Positions 34,628 through 42,812 of a stretch of DNA of 64,000 nt are shown in pieces. This stretch comes from Mesorhizobium sp. Its GTDB lineage: Bacteria > Pseudomonadota > Alphaproteobacteria > Rhizobiales > Rhizobiaceae. Location of the stretch: assembly GCF_004963255.1 (NCBI RefSeq), contig NZ_SUGA01000008.1, positions 1 to 64,000 on the forward strand, read 5' to 3'. Below the pieces are notes generated by a model. The model saw only the letters and a program-made list of their open reading frames with translations. It made no database searches and was not told where the DNA came from. Numbering within the stretch: the stretch's first letter is position 1; each line of letters starts with the position of its first letter. A program made the position numbers and the translations under genes.

Positions 34628-35950
34628 ATGGCGTATGCGGGTCCAACTTGGCTCGGCTCGGCGCCGCCGGCCGCCGCCGGGGTCGGCCAGGAGATTTATG
34701 ACCTGGCCGAACGGCTATTTCCGATTTGCCGAAGCATCACCGGCGATGGCGTGCGGAAGACCTTGGACGTTTTGTCGGGGCACATTGACTTGCGGCGGCA
34801 TGAGGTTCCCACCGGCACGCAGGTATTCGATTGGACGATTCCGAAAGAATGGAACATCCGGTCGGCCAGGATCGCCGCGCCCGACGGTCGGACGATCGTG
34901 GACTTTGCCGATTCCAACCTCCACGTGGTCAACTACAGCGTACCCTTCAAAGGTACCTTGCCGCTCAATGAGTTGAGGCAGCATATCCATACCTTGCCTG
35001 AACAGCCGGAAGTGATTCCCTATCGAACCAGCTACTACGCCCCGACATGGGGGTTCTGCATGGCGCATGATCGTTTGCTGGAGATGACCGACGGTCTCTA
35101 CCAGGTAGAGATTGATGCTGAGCTCAAGGACGGCAGCTTGACCTATGGAGAATACCTGCACCGCGGACAGACCGAGCGGGAATTCCTTCTTTCAGCTCAT
35201 ATATGCCATCCGTCACTGGCCAATGATAACTGTTCGGGCCTCGCTCTCCTGGCGACGCTGGCGAGGACCCTCAGCACCCGGAAGACAAAGTATAGCTACC
35301 GCTTCCTCTTTGCTCCAGGAACGATCGGCGCGCTCACATGGCTGTCCCGCAATGAGAACCGCATACACCTCATCGATCATGGGCTGGTAGTGTCGTGCGT
35401 GGGTGATGCTGGATGCCCGGCATACAAGCGCAGCCGTCGCGGCGACGCCTTCATTGACCGGGCTATGGCGCACCTGCTCGGCGGTCGGCCCGGGGCGAAG
35501 CTGATCGATTTCTCCCCCTATGGTTACGACGAAAGGCAATATTGCTCGCCGGGCTTCAATCTTCCCGTCGGCATGTTCCAGCGGAGCGTCCACGGCACCT
35601 TCCCCGAGTATCATACGTCGGCCGACAATCTCGGCTTCATCGCGCCGAAGTACCTGGAGGACTCCTTCGCGGTTCTCATGGATCTGATCGACATCGTCGA
35701 AGGGGACTGGACGCCCTTGAATCTCTTCCCCAAGGGCGAGCCGCAACTCGGCAGGCGGGGCCTCTACAGCGCCTTGGGAGGGCAAAAGGCGTCAGGCATA
35801 ACTTCGATGTCCCTGCTATGGGTGCTCAATCTGGCCGATGGACAGCACTCGATTTTGTCGATGGCCGAGCGCTCCGGACTGCCGTTCAAGGAGCTGGAAG
35901 CCGCTGCCAGGTTGCTGTCGGAGCATGGGCTCTTGGCTGCGGCCCTATAA
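34628..35950 (+). CDS. DUF4910 protein, M28-like aminopeptidase fold
   Basis: A 440-residue protein with an N-terminal winged segment (IYDLAERLFPICRSITGDGV) and a zinc-peptidase-like core: SAHICHPSLANDNCSGLALL, then GYDERQYCSPGFNLPVG and FPEYHTSADN. These are hallmarks of DUF4910, an M28-related family often found inside polysaccharide and antibiotic clusters without a known substrate. A deamidase, deacylase or transferase role on an amino-sugar precursor is possible but not shown. It ends by overlapping the convergent RmlC-like gene by six bases. Confidence 0.8.
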   Translation: MAYAGPTWLGSAPPAAAGVGQEIYDLAERLFPICRSITGDGVRKTLDVLSGHIDLRRHEVPTGTQVFDWTIPKEWNIRSARIAAPDGRTIVDFADSNLHVVNYSVPFKGTLPLNELRQHIHTLPEQPEVIPYRTSYYAPTWGFCMAHDRLLEMTDGLYQVEIDAELKDGSLTYGEYLHRGQTEREFLLSAHICHPSLANDNCSGLALLATLARTLSTRKTKYSYRFLFAPGTIGALTWLSRNENRIHLIDHGLVVSCVGDAGCPAYKRSRRGDAFIDRAMAHLLGGRPGAKLIDFSPYGYDERQYCSPGFNLPVGMFQRSVHGTFPEYHTSADNLGFIAPKYLEDSFAVLMDLIDIVEGDWTPLNLFPKGEPQLGRRGLYSALGGQKASGITSMSLLWVLNLADGQHSILSMAERSGLPFKELEAAARLLSEHGLLAAAL

Positions 35951-36496
35951 GGCCTCGATTGCGGCCCGCTGCTTGACCAGCGGCCATGTCCTGTCCCTTT
36001 CCGACATCGCGGTCGGCATCAAGGGCCAGTTTATTGAAAAGGCGGGATCGTTGAAGCGGACGCCCGTCGCTGAGTGCGGCGTGTAGAACTGCGATATCAG
36101 GTACGAAACCTCGGTATCGTCTGTAAGTGTCTGCAGTCCATGCGCGAATCCGGCGGGAATATAGACCTGCCTCATGTTTGCGGGCGTCAGTTCGAAGCCC
36201 AACCACTTGTAGCGCGTCGGCGAGTTCGCGCGCATGTCAACCACGACGTCGAAGATCGCGCCACGGACGCAGGAGACGAGTTTCACCTCGGCATAGGGGT
36301 CCTCCTGAAAATGTAGCCCCCGCAGCGTTCCTTTTTTGACCGAATGTGCCCGGCTGTGCTGGACAAAGCGCGTCGCCAACCCGCAATCGGCCATTTCCTT
36401 CTCGCAGAACAGGCGCGTAAAGGAGCCGCGATCGTCGACCACGGGTGTCGGCTCGATCAGCCACACGCCTTTCAATTCGGTCTCGGCAAACTGCAT
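35945..36496 (-). CDS. RmlC-like dTDP-4-dehydrorhamnose 3,5-epimerase family protein
   Basis: A 183-residue cupin. RGSFTRLFCEKEM, the catalytic-His motif GTLRGLHFQ, IFDVVVDMRANSPT and IPAGFAHGLQTL are those of RmlC-type 3,5-epimerases. It epimerises a 4-keto-6-deoxy nucleotide sugar at C3 and/or C5. No RmlA, RmlB or RmlD genes lie nearby, so it probably serves a different nucleotide sugar made by the surrounding cassette. Full length; ATG at 36496. Confidence 0.82.
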   Translation of the reverse strand: MQFAETELKGVWLIEPTPVVDDRGSFTRLFCEKEMADCGLATRFVQHSRAHSVKKGTLRGLHFQEDPYAEVKLVSCVRGAIFDVVVDMRANSPTRYKWLGFELTPANMRQVYIPAGFAHGLQTLTDDTEVSYLISQFYTPHSATGVRFNDPAFSINWPLMPTAMSERDRTWPLVKQRAAIEAL

Positions 36497-36822
36497 GTCG
36501 CTTCAAGCCCCTTTGGCGGGCAAAAACCGATGGAATTCTTGGCGTCGCGAGTACCGGCTGGAAGAGCTACCAAAGCCTTAGGTGGCTTCATCGATAGCGG
36601 TATGCCGGATGGTCAATCTTACTCGTTCGGCTTGCCTGATGGGGTCATTGCCTCACCCCCTTGCCCTTTAAGGATTAAGGCAGCCGACGCATTGGCAAAT
36701 CGGACTCGAAGGCGCGTCGCCCTAGACTTGCGTACATTCCACGGAGACGCGACGGCAGCAGGTACTTCGTCAGGCCACCGCGTCTCCATTTTTTCTCCAG
36801 GCAGGCGGACAGGGAGCAGCCA
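36497..36822. other. Divergent intergenic region inside the sugar cassette
   Basis: About 326 bases between the minus-strand RmlC-like gene and the plus-strand methyltransferase operon. It should hold promoters for both directions. I see no gene and no recognisable operator. Confidence 0.4.
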
Positions 36823-38118
36823 ATGAACATACAAGCCGTCGAAGTCGTCCGCGACCAAAACCCGATACGCCGCGGCGTCGGCTGCAGGCTTTGTGGTACG
36901 CGTCTGCGGCATACGCTGGTCGATCTTGGCATGTCGCCGCCTTGCGAAAACTTCCTGCGGGCCGACCAACTGGATCAGGTGGAACTGTACTATCCGCTGA
37001 ACGTCCTGGTTTGCGACACCTGCTATCTGGTGCAGCTCAAGGAATACATGAGTCCCGAAACCATCTTCAGCGAGTATGCTTATTTTTCTTCTTTTTCGAC
37101 AAGCTGGGTGGCCCACGCGAAAGCCTATTGCGAGGCCATTACGAAACGCCTCGGCCTTGGTTCTGACAGTCTCGCGGTCGAGCTCGCCAGCAACGACGGC
37201 TACCTGCTCCAGCACTTTCTTCCGCTTGGCGTTCCCGTTCTAGGTGTCGAGCCAGCCGCAAACGTTGCGAGCGCCGCGCTTGAGAAGGGTGTGCCGACCA
37301 GGGTTGATTTCTTCGGGGTTCGCCTGGCTCTCCAGATGGTGGCCGAGGGCCTGCGCGCCGATCTTATCATCGGCAACAATGTTCTGGCCCAAGTGCCCGA
37401 CCTGAATGACTTCGTCGCAGGAATGAAGGTCCTCCTCAAGCCGGAAGGCGTCATCACCATCGAGTTTCCGCACATCGAGCGACTGATGGCCGAGAACCAG
37501 TTTGATACCATCTACCACGAGCATTTCTCATACTTCTCGTTATTGACCATCGACCTTATGGCTACCCGCCACGGGCTGCGGCTGATCGACGTCGAGGAGC
37601 TGCCTACGCATGGCGGTTCGCTTCGCATCTATCTCGCGAACGAGGAAAGCAGCTGGCGCGTGAACGACCGCGTTCAACTGCTGCTCGATCGCGAAAAGCG
37701 GCATGGGCTGACCGACATGTGGACCTACGCCTCCTTCGGCGACAAGGCGCAGCGAGCGAAGCGAGATCTCCTCGCCTTCCTGATCTCGGCCAAGAACGAG
37801 GGCAAGAAGATTTGCGGCTATGGCGCGCCCGGCAAAGGCAACACGTTGCTTAACTATTGCGCAATCGGCCCCGATTTTCTCGACTTCACGGTCGACCGGA
37901 ACCCCTACAAGCACGGTCGTTTCACGCCCGGCATGCACATACCGATCAAGCCGATAGAGGCGATCGACCATGCCAAGCCGGACTACATCCTGATCCTTCC
38001 ATGGAACTTGAAGGACGAGATCATCAAGCAGATGCATCACGTCGCCAGCTGGGGCGCGAAATTCGTGGTGCCGATTCCTTTCGTGACAGTGATCGATCCA
38101 TCGGAGTTGCCGAGATGA
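36823..38118 (+). CDS. SAM-dependent C-methyltransferase, NovU/TylCIII-like
   Basis: A 431-residue enzyme with three parts: an N-terminal zinc-binding module (CRLCG and VCDTC), a class I SAM fold with VELASNDGYLLQHF near residue 105 and IIGNNVLAQVPD, and a C-terminal NAD-like domain (ICGYGAPGKGNTLLNY). This is the architecture of sugar C-methyltransferases that methylate C3 or C5 of 4-keto-deoxy nucleotide sugars; HGGSLRIYL is also typical. It leads a three-gene operon joined by ATGA overlaps. Confidence 0.88.
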   Translation: MNIQAVEVVRDQNPIRRGVGCRLCGTRLRHTLVDLGMSPPCENFLRADQLDQVELYYPLNVLVCDTCYLVQLKEYMSPETIFSEYAYFSSFSTSWVAHAKAYCEAITKRLGLGSDSLAVELASNDGYLLQHFLPLGVPVLGVEPAANVASAALEKGVPTRVDFFGVRLALQMVAEGLRADLIIGNNVLAQVPDLNDFVAGMKVLLKPEGVITIEFPHIERLMAENQFDTIYHEHFSYFSLLTIDLMATRHGLRLIDVEELPTHGGSLRIYLANEESSWRVNDRVQLLLDREKRHGLTDMWTYASFGDKAQRAKRDLLAFLISAKNEGKKICGYGAPGKGNTLLNYCAIGPDFLDFTVDRNPYKHGRFTPGMHIPIKPIEAIDHAKPDYILILPWNLKDEIIKQMHHVASWGAKFVVPIPFVTVIDPSELPR

Positions 38119-38930
38119 AAGTCGTCCTATTCTGTGGCGGGCGCGGCACGCGCATACGTGACTATTCCGACAGCATACCGAAGCCGATGATTCCTCTGGG
38201 CCACCAGCCGATCCTGCGCCACGTGATGCAGTGGTACAGCGAATACGGGCATGACGAGTTCATCCTTTGCCTGGGCTATAAGGCCAACGTCATCAAGGAT
38301 TTCTTCTTGAACACCAGGCCGCAGACGTTCTCTGACTGCGTCGTCACGCAAGGCGGTCGGGATGTGAAGCTGCTCGGCGATACTCCAAAGGACTGGAGCA
38401 TTACGCTGCTCGACACAGGTATCTGGCGCAACATTGGAGAGCGACTCTGGGCTGCCAGGGATCATGTCAGGAACGAGAAAATGTTCCTGGCCAACTACTC
38501 CGATGGCCTGACCAATGTCGACCTCGACGACGTGATTGCGAAGTTCGAGGCCAGCGGCAAGATCGGCTGCTTCCTCGCCGTGCGCGCGCCGCTGACCTAC
38601 CATCTGGCCGACATCGCTGAAGATGGCCGCGTGCGCGAGTTCCGCACGACGGATACATCCGAGATATGGATCAACGGTGGGTACTTTGTCTTCCGGCAGG
38701 AAATCTTCGACTACATGCGCGACGGCGAGGAGCTCGTCCTCGAACCGTTCAAACGATTGATCGACGACAACATGCTGATGGCCTACAAGCACGAAGGCTT
38801 CTGGCGCTCGATGGATACGCTGCGCGACTGGCAGTCGCTCGAGGACATGGTCGAAAAAGGCGATATGCCCTGGAGCCGCAAGGTCACCGCCGAGAAGATC
38901 AAGCGTAGCATGGTGATGGCTGCATCATGA
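38115..38930 (+). CDS. Sugar nucleotidyltransferase, glucose-1-phosphate cytidylyltransferase-like
   Basis: A 271-residue nucleotidyltransferase. The N-terminus FCGGRGTRIRDYSDSIPKPM is the pyrophosphorylase signature. WSITLLDTG, NYSDGLTNVDLDDVI, INGGYFVFRQEIFDY and FWRSMDTLRDWQSLE match the RfbF/DdhA type, which makes CDP-glucose from glucose 1-phosphate and CTP. No CDP-glucose 4,6-dehydratase gene is obvious; the SDR gene at 33561 could take that place. It overlaps both its neighbours by four bases. Confidence 0.85.
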   Translation: MKVVLFCGGRGTRIRDYSDSIPKPMIPLGHQPILRHVMQWYSEYGHDEFILCLGYKANVIKDFFLNTRPQTFSDCVVTQGGRDVKLLGDTPKDWSITLLDTGIWRNIGERLWAARDHVRNEKMFLANYSDGLTNVDLDDVIAKFEASGKIGCFLAVRAPLTYHLADIAEDGRVREFRTTDTSEIWINGGYFVFRQEIFDYMRDGEELVLEPFKRLIDDNMLMAYKHEGFWRSMDTLRDWQSLEDMVEKGDMPWSRKVTAEKIKRSMVMAAS

Positions 38931-39580
38931 AGGGGCTTGGCCTCGCGCGCCGAGGGGAGGAACTCTCGCTCCTCTGCCTTGGAGCCCATTCCGACGACAT
39001 TGAAATAGGCGCCGGCGGCACAATTCTCAGCTTGATCGCTTCAGGAGTGAAGCTCCACGTCCATTGGTGCGTGTTGAGCGGCGGCGGCCCCCGTTCGGCC
39101 GAAGCCAAGGCATCGGCCGAGGCCTTCCTTGAAGGGTCGAGCTCGTCCAAAGTCGAGATCGCGGATTTTGAAGACAGCTACTTCCCAATCCATAGCCGAT
39201 CGATAAAACACTGGTTGATCGATGTGAGGTCGCGCATCAATCCCGACATAGTGCTCACGCATGCCAGGCTCGATGCCCACCAGGACCATCGGGAAGTCAA
39301 TCAATTGACCTGGAATGTCTTTCGCGACCATCTGGTGCTCGAATACGAGATCCCGAAGTGGGATGGCGACCTCGGCCGGCCGAATGCATATGTTCCGCTT
39401 GCGGCCGACGTACTGGAACGCAAGGTCCAGTTTCTCCATAAGTACTTCGGGACGCAGCGCTCCAAGGACTGGTTCGACCGTGACACTTTTGTTGGGCTTG
39501 CCAGATTGCGCGGAATGGAATGCAGAGCGCCCGAGCGTTTCGCCGAGGCGTTCACGGTCAGAAAAGCCATGATTTTCTAA
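38927..39580 (+). CDS. PIG-L family deacetylase
   Basis: A 217-residue LmbE/PIG-L protein. The zinc motif AHSDDIEIGAGG (residues 20-31), TLTHARLD-like DIVLTHARLDAHQDH and a later conserved Asp/His pattern fit metal-dependent N-deacetylation of an acetamido sugar. In this operon it could deacetylate a sugar nucleotide or a lipid-linked intermediate before methylation or acylation. The ATG at 38927 overlaps the stop of the nucleotidyltransferase gene. Confidence 0.87.
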   Translation: MKGLGLARRGEELSLLCLGAHSDDIEIGAGGTILSLIASGVKLHVHWCVLSGGGPRSAEAKASAEAFLEGSSSSKVEIADFEDSYFPIHSRSIKHWLIDVRSRINPDIVLTHARLDAHQDHREVNQLTWNVFRDHLVLEYEIPKWDGDLGRPNAYVPLAADVLERKVQFLHKYFGTQRSKDWFDRDTFVGLARLRGMECRAPERFAEAFTVRKAMIF

Positions 39581-39607
39581 CAGTCGGCAATGCCTATCGC
39601 CGAAGGG

Positions 39608-39644
39608 ACTTCCGCCTCGAGCGGACCCGCTCAGCGGCGGAAGT
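39608..39644. terminator. Nested hairpin between convergent genes
   Basis: ACTTCCGCC (39608-39616) pairs perfectly with GGCGGAAGT (39636-39644), and an inner GAGCGG/CCGCTC stem is nested inside. It lies between the ends of the PIG-L and aminotransferase genes and may stop transcription from both sides. T runs are short. Confidence 0.55.
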
Positions 39645-39657
39645 GCACGCCGCTCCG

Positions 39658-41016
39658 TTAGCTGGCCGCGGCGGAAACCCGTACTTCGGCCCCTTCGTTA
39701 AATCGACGGAAGACCACCTGGGATGGCCGGCCGACCAAAAACCGGTCCGTCCCCGCTTCCAGGGCCTGGGCATACACCGCCAATGCGCTGTCGACCGCCT
39801 CTATGGTCTTCATGATCGCCGGGTTGTCGTGAGTATAGCTGACGACCAGTGATGGCATCAGCACTCCGCGCTTGATTGTCTCTTGAAGGAAAAGCGAGCG
39901 ATATGCCTGCGACGGCTTGCCGTTGGGATCGAGCGTGGCGAATGCCAGGCAAGAGGGGCGGCCGACGACCTTGAAGTGGTCTTCCACGCCGTGGCGTTTG
40001 GCAGCCTCGGTGATACCATCCTTGAGCTTTGTGCCTTGGATGTGCAGGTGCTCTATAACAGGTTCGGAGTGGTATGTTCGCATGGTCGCGATGGCCGCGG
40101 CGAGCGCATGGGTCTCCGCTCCGTGCGTGGTTGACAACAGGAATACCCTTGGGCGGTCCATATGCTCTAACCCGCCAAGCCGCATATATTCGCGCTTGCC
40201 CGCCAAGGCAGAGACCGAGAAGCCATTGCCAAGTGCCTTGCCGAACGTCGTCAAGTCCGGTTCGATGCCATAGAGTTTCTGGGCTCCGGCGGCATGCCAT
40301 CGGAATCCGGTGATCATCTCGTCGAGGATGAGCAGGGCGCCTTTTTCCCTGCAGAGGCGCTGGACCTCGTGCAGGAAGCCGTCTGCCGGGTCATCGCCGC
40401 GGGACGGCTCCAGAATCAAGGCTGCGAGCTTGCCGGGATATTTATCGAACAGATCCCTGACGCTGGCGATATCGTTGTATCGGAAGGTGACGGTGAGATT
40501 TCGGACCACCTCCGGAATACCGGCATTCATCGGTGTCGTGCCGATGAACCAATCGTCCGTCGAAAAGAATGGATGATCGGCGCAGCAGGCCACGAGGTCG
40601 CGCCCTGTATAAGCGCGGGCCAGGCGCACGGCGCCGGACGTCGCATCCGAGCCATCCTTGCAGAATTTTACCATCTGCGCCCCGACAAGCTCCAGAAACG
40701 TCTCGGCGCAGTCGACTTCGATCCTAGCCGGTCGCGTGAAATTGGAACCGCCACTCAACGCTGCCTCAACCGCTCTCAGGACGGTCGGGTAGGCATGCCC
40801 CAATCCAACGGAACGATTGCCCATGCCGTATTCGATATATTCGTTGCCATCGACGTCCCAGACATGACATCCAAGCCCACGCTCAATGAAACCCGGGGCG
40901 AGAATGGGATACTGATCATCGCCCTTCGCGTATGTATGGCAGCCACCTGGGATCAGTTGGCGCGCGCGATCCTGCAAACGGAGAGATTTGCGAAAACAAG
41001 GGCTCTGCTCAGACAT
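39658..41016 (-). CDS. Class III aminotransferase, glutamate-1-semialdehyde aminomutase-like
   Basis: A 452-residue PLP enzyme. YIEYGMGNRSVGLGHAYP, CKDGSDATSGAVRLARAYTG, LILDEMITGFRW and the PLP-lysine segment LTTFGKALGNGFSVSAL match the glutamate-1-semialdehyde 2,1-aminomutase subgroup of class III. Members in polysaccharide loci are thought to aminate keto-sugars or attached side chains, rather than to make heme. The ATG at 41016 is preferred over the longer frame. It faces the PIG-L gene and closes the cassette. Confidence 0.85.
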   Translation of the reverse strand: MSEQSPCFRKSLRLQDRARQLIPGGCHTYAKGDDQYPILAPGFIERGLGCHVWDVDGNEYIEYGMGNRSVGLGHAYPTVLRAVEAALSGGSNFTRPARIEVDCAETFLELVGAQMVKFCKDGSDATSGAVRLARAYTGRDLVACCADHPFFSTDDWFIGTTPMNAGIPEVVRNLTVTFRYNDIASVRDLFDKYPGKLAALILEPSRGDDPADGFLHEVQRLCREKGALLILDEMITGFRWHAAGAQKLYGIEPDLTTFGKALGNGFSVSALAGKREYMRLGGLEHMDRPRVFLLSTTHGAETHALAAAIATMRTYHSEPVIEHLHIQGTKLKDGITEAAKRHGVEDHFKVVGRPSCLAFATLDPNGKPSQAYRSLFLQETIKRGVLMPSLVVSYTHDNPAIMKTIEAVDSALAVYAQALEAGTDRFLVGRPSQVVFRRFNEGAEVRVSAAAS

Positions 41017-41191
41017 GTACCACACTCCAGCTGCTGGAAAGTCTACATGTCCGGCCCAAAATTTCGCGATCACCAAATGGCTGCCGATTTAGCACTTATG
41101 GTGGATGTTGGAGTCCAATACCGGCGTTTTATAACGAAGACGCCATTTGCAGCGGCTGCGGAACAGCCGATCGCGAAACGAGGCTAACAAA

Positions 41192-41225
41192 GACGACCCG
41201 CAGAAGTGAACTCTGGCGGGCCGTC
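41192..41225 (-). terminator. Terminator hairpin of the LuxR-type gene
   Basis: GACGACCCGC and GCGGGCCGTC form an interrupted stem with inner CAGA/TCTG pairing just beyond the stop of the minus-strand regulator gene. On that strand it is followed by TTTGTT. Confidence 0.6.
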
Positions 41226-41237
41226 TGAAGCCACCTG

Positions 41238-41993
41238 TCATTCTTCCGCGAGAGCACCTTCCCCGAAAAGGTCGTTCACCTTGTAGGCAACCTCAGTCCT
41301 GTTGGTCGCCTTCAGTTTCTTCATGATATTGCGGATGTGAACTTTCACGGTGCTTTCGCGCAAGTTCAGTTCGTAGGCTATGATCTTGTTCGCCTTGCCG
41401 CGCCGAAGCGCCTGAGCCACTTCAGCTTGCCGGTGCGTGAACATAGTCGTCAGCGGACGTGCGTCGCGGCTGCCTGAATCGATCAGATGCCGCATGGACA
41501 GCACGCTACTGGCCGGTACGAAGATACCGCCAGCCGCCGCAAGGTTGACGGCTTCGACACAGACGTCAATGCCAACAGAAGTCGGAATGTATCCGCGCGC
41601 GCCGCTTTCAAGGGCGGTCAGTATCTGTGTAAGATCTTCCGTGTCAGCCAGCAGAATCACTGGAACGGAACTGAACTCTGAAGAGATCATCCGAACCTCT
41701 TCAGCTATGCTTTGGTCGGTAACTTTGCGCCCACCAAGATTAAATAGGATGGCGGCTAGAGGAGGGTATGCTTCCTTCTTTATCCGCCATTCTTCGATCC
41801 TGCCCATGGCGGCAACAGCCATGCCAAGGTCATGGTCCTCCAGAGCCGATGCTAGACATTCCCGGTCTAGCGCCCTTCCGTCAAGAATAAGTAGGCATTC
41901 CTTGTCTAGTTGTTCGTTGCTCTTTGCGCTGCTCGACGAGATTTCTGATTGATTTGTCGAAGCAAGATTATGCAGTCCGATTGCAGAACTCAT
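41238..41993 (-). CDS. LuxR/FixJ-type regulator with atypical receiver
   Basis: A 251-residue protein. Residues 40-160 have the fold pattern of a response-regulator receiver, but the phosphoacceptor strand reads AAILFNLGG, with no Asp, and the conserved Lys after GARGYIP is not apparent. The C-terminal LuxR helix-turn-helix is intact (FTHRQAEVAQALRRGKANKI, then LRESTVKVHIRNIMKKL). It is probably a phosphorylation-independent regulator of the polysaccharide genes. The ATG at 41993 follows GGGGTG; the GTG at 42020 is less likely. Confidence 0.82.
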   Translation of the reverse strand: MSSAIGLHNLASTNQSEISSSSAKSNEQLDKECLLILDGRALDRECLASALEDHDLGMAVAAMGRIEEWRIKKEAYPPLAAILFNLGGRKVTDQSIAEEVRMISSEFSSVPVILLADTEDLTQILTALESGARGYIPTSVGIDVCVEAVNLAAAGGIFVPASSVLSMRHLIDSGSRDARPLTTMFTHRQAEVAQALRRGKANKIIAYELNLRESTVKVHIRNIMKKLKATNRTEVAYKVNDLFGEGALAEE

Positions 41994-42413
41994 ACTAGCA
42001 CCCCAACTTTTGCCCAACACGACCGCCTCATGGCGGCCGACAGCCCCCTCAAATCCTGGATTTTTTGGAATTTTCTACCAATCTGAGAGTCCAGCCAGGC
42101 CCCCCCAGCTTGGACACTCATCGCTTCTCCCCTACACCACCTAGGATTCAGTAGTTGATGCTTTACTAGCGAGAGCTAATCTAAGTTAATTTTCTGTAAA
42201 TTTTTTTAGCTCTCAAGGATCCCGCTGATGGGCAGGCCATACGGGCCGAAACCATTGGGCCGGATTCCTGGAGTCGTGCACGCAAATGATTTCAGGCAAA
42301 GCAGCGCCGCCAAGCTCATCCGATAGGCGGAAGCAGGACCGTTAATCCACGGCGGCTTCTTACTCCAAAGGCTTCGTTGACGTCATGCAGTGCCAAAGAA
42401 GAACATCTGTTTG
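41994..42413. other. Intergenic region upstream of the LuxR-type gene
   Basis: About 420 bases with no supported gene. A strongly AT-rich stretch (about 42140-42220) likely carries the promoter of the regulator. TTGACG at 42377-42382 may be the -35 element of the small RNA candidate that follows. Confidence 0.4.
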
Positions 42414-42511
42414 CCAGCGTTTGCCCGGGCTTACGCTGGTCTGTCTGCGGATAAAGCGAAGACAGGGTAGGGGAGCCATTCGCCCGCCCCAATGGCTCCC
42501 CTATCGCTTTT
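42412..42511 (+). ncRNA. Candidate small RNA with three stem-loops
   Basis: About 100 bases hold three successive perfect inverted repeats: CCAGCGT/ACGCTGG (42414-42439), CTGTCT/AGACAG (42441-42465) and a 13-bp terminator-like stem, TAGGGGAGCCATT/AATGGCTCCCCTA (42468-42503), followed by TTTT at 42508-42511. TTGACG at 42377-42382 could be the -35 box with the start near 42412; the -10 is weak. No gene on the plus strand needs this terminator. The layout resembles alphaproteobacterial trans-acting small RNAs, but I do not recognise the family. Confidence 0.5.
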
Positions 42512-42532
42512 GCGGTGAGCGGCACAGCAGAA

Positions 42533-42564
42533 ATCCGCCTGCCAGCAGTGTCTGGCAGGCGGAT
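42533..42564 (-). terminator. Terminator of the 72-residue gene
   Basis: A perfect 13-bp stem (ATCCGCCTGCCAG at 42533-42545 and CTGGCAGGCGGAT at 42552-42564) with a 6-base loop lies 29 bases past the stop of the minus-strand gene. On that strand it is followed by TTTCTG. Confidence 0.7.
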
Positions 42565-42593
42565 AGATGCTCCTGGAATTGACGATTGGAACC

Positions 42594-42812
42594 TCAGGCG
42601 TGTCCCTGGGGTTCAGTCTCGCTCAGCCAACGGCAGACCGCCTCATGGCTACGGGTCACTGTCTCAAACGCATCGATCAACTTCTTGGCGGCTTTGTTAG
42701 CGACGTGCGATTCAGGATACTGGGCGGTCACAGCCTGCGCTCGCTCATAAATTTCCTTGAGTTGCTTCACCTGCTTTGGTCCAAATGCGCCGTGTACAAC
42801 ACGGGTGGTCAT
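42594..42812 (-). CDS. Small hypothetical protein, 72 residues
   Basis: Not recognised. The protein begins MTTRVVHGAFGPKQVKQLKE and is basic and helical (IYERAQAVTAQYPES, AAKKLIDAFETVTRSHEAVC). Length and composition recall small rhizobial stress or regulatory proteins. The ATG at 42812 follows AGGAGG by nine bases, a strong signal, and a clean terminator follows the gene, so I believe it is expressed. A palindrome around CTCTAGAG (42834-42849) lies just upstream. Confidence 0.65.
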   Translation of the reverse strand: MTTRVVHGAFGPKQVKQLKEIYERAQAVTAQYPESHVANKAAKKLIDAFETVTRSHEAVCRWLSETEPQGHA

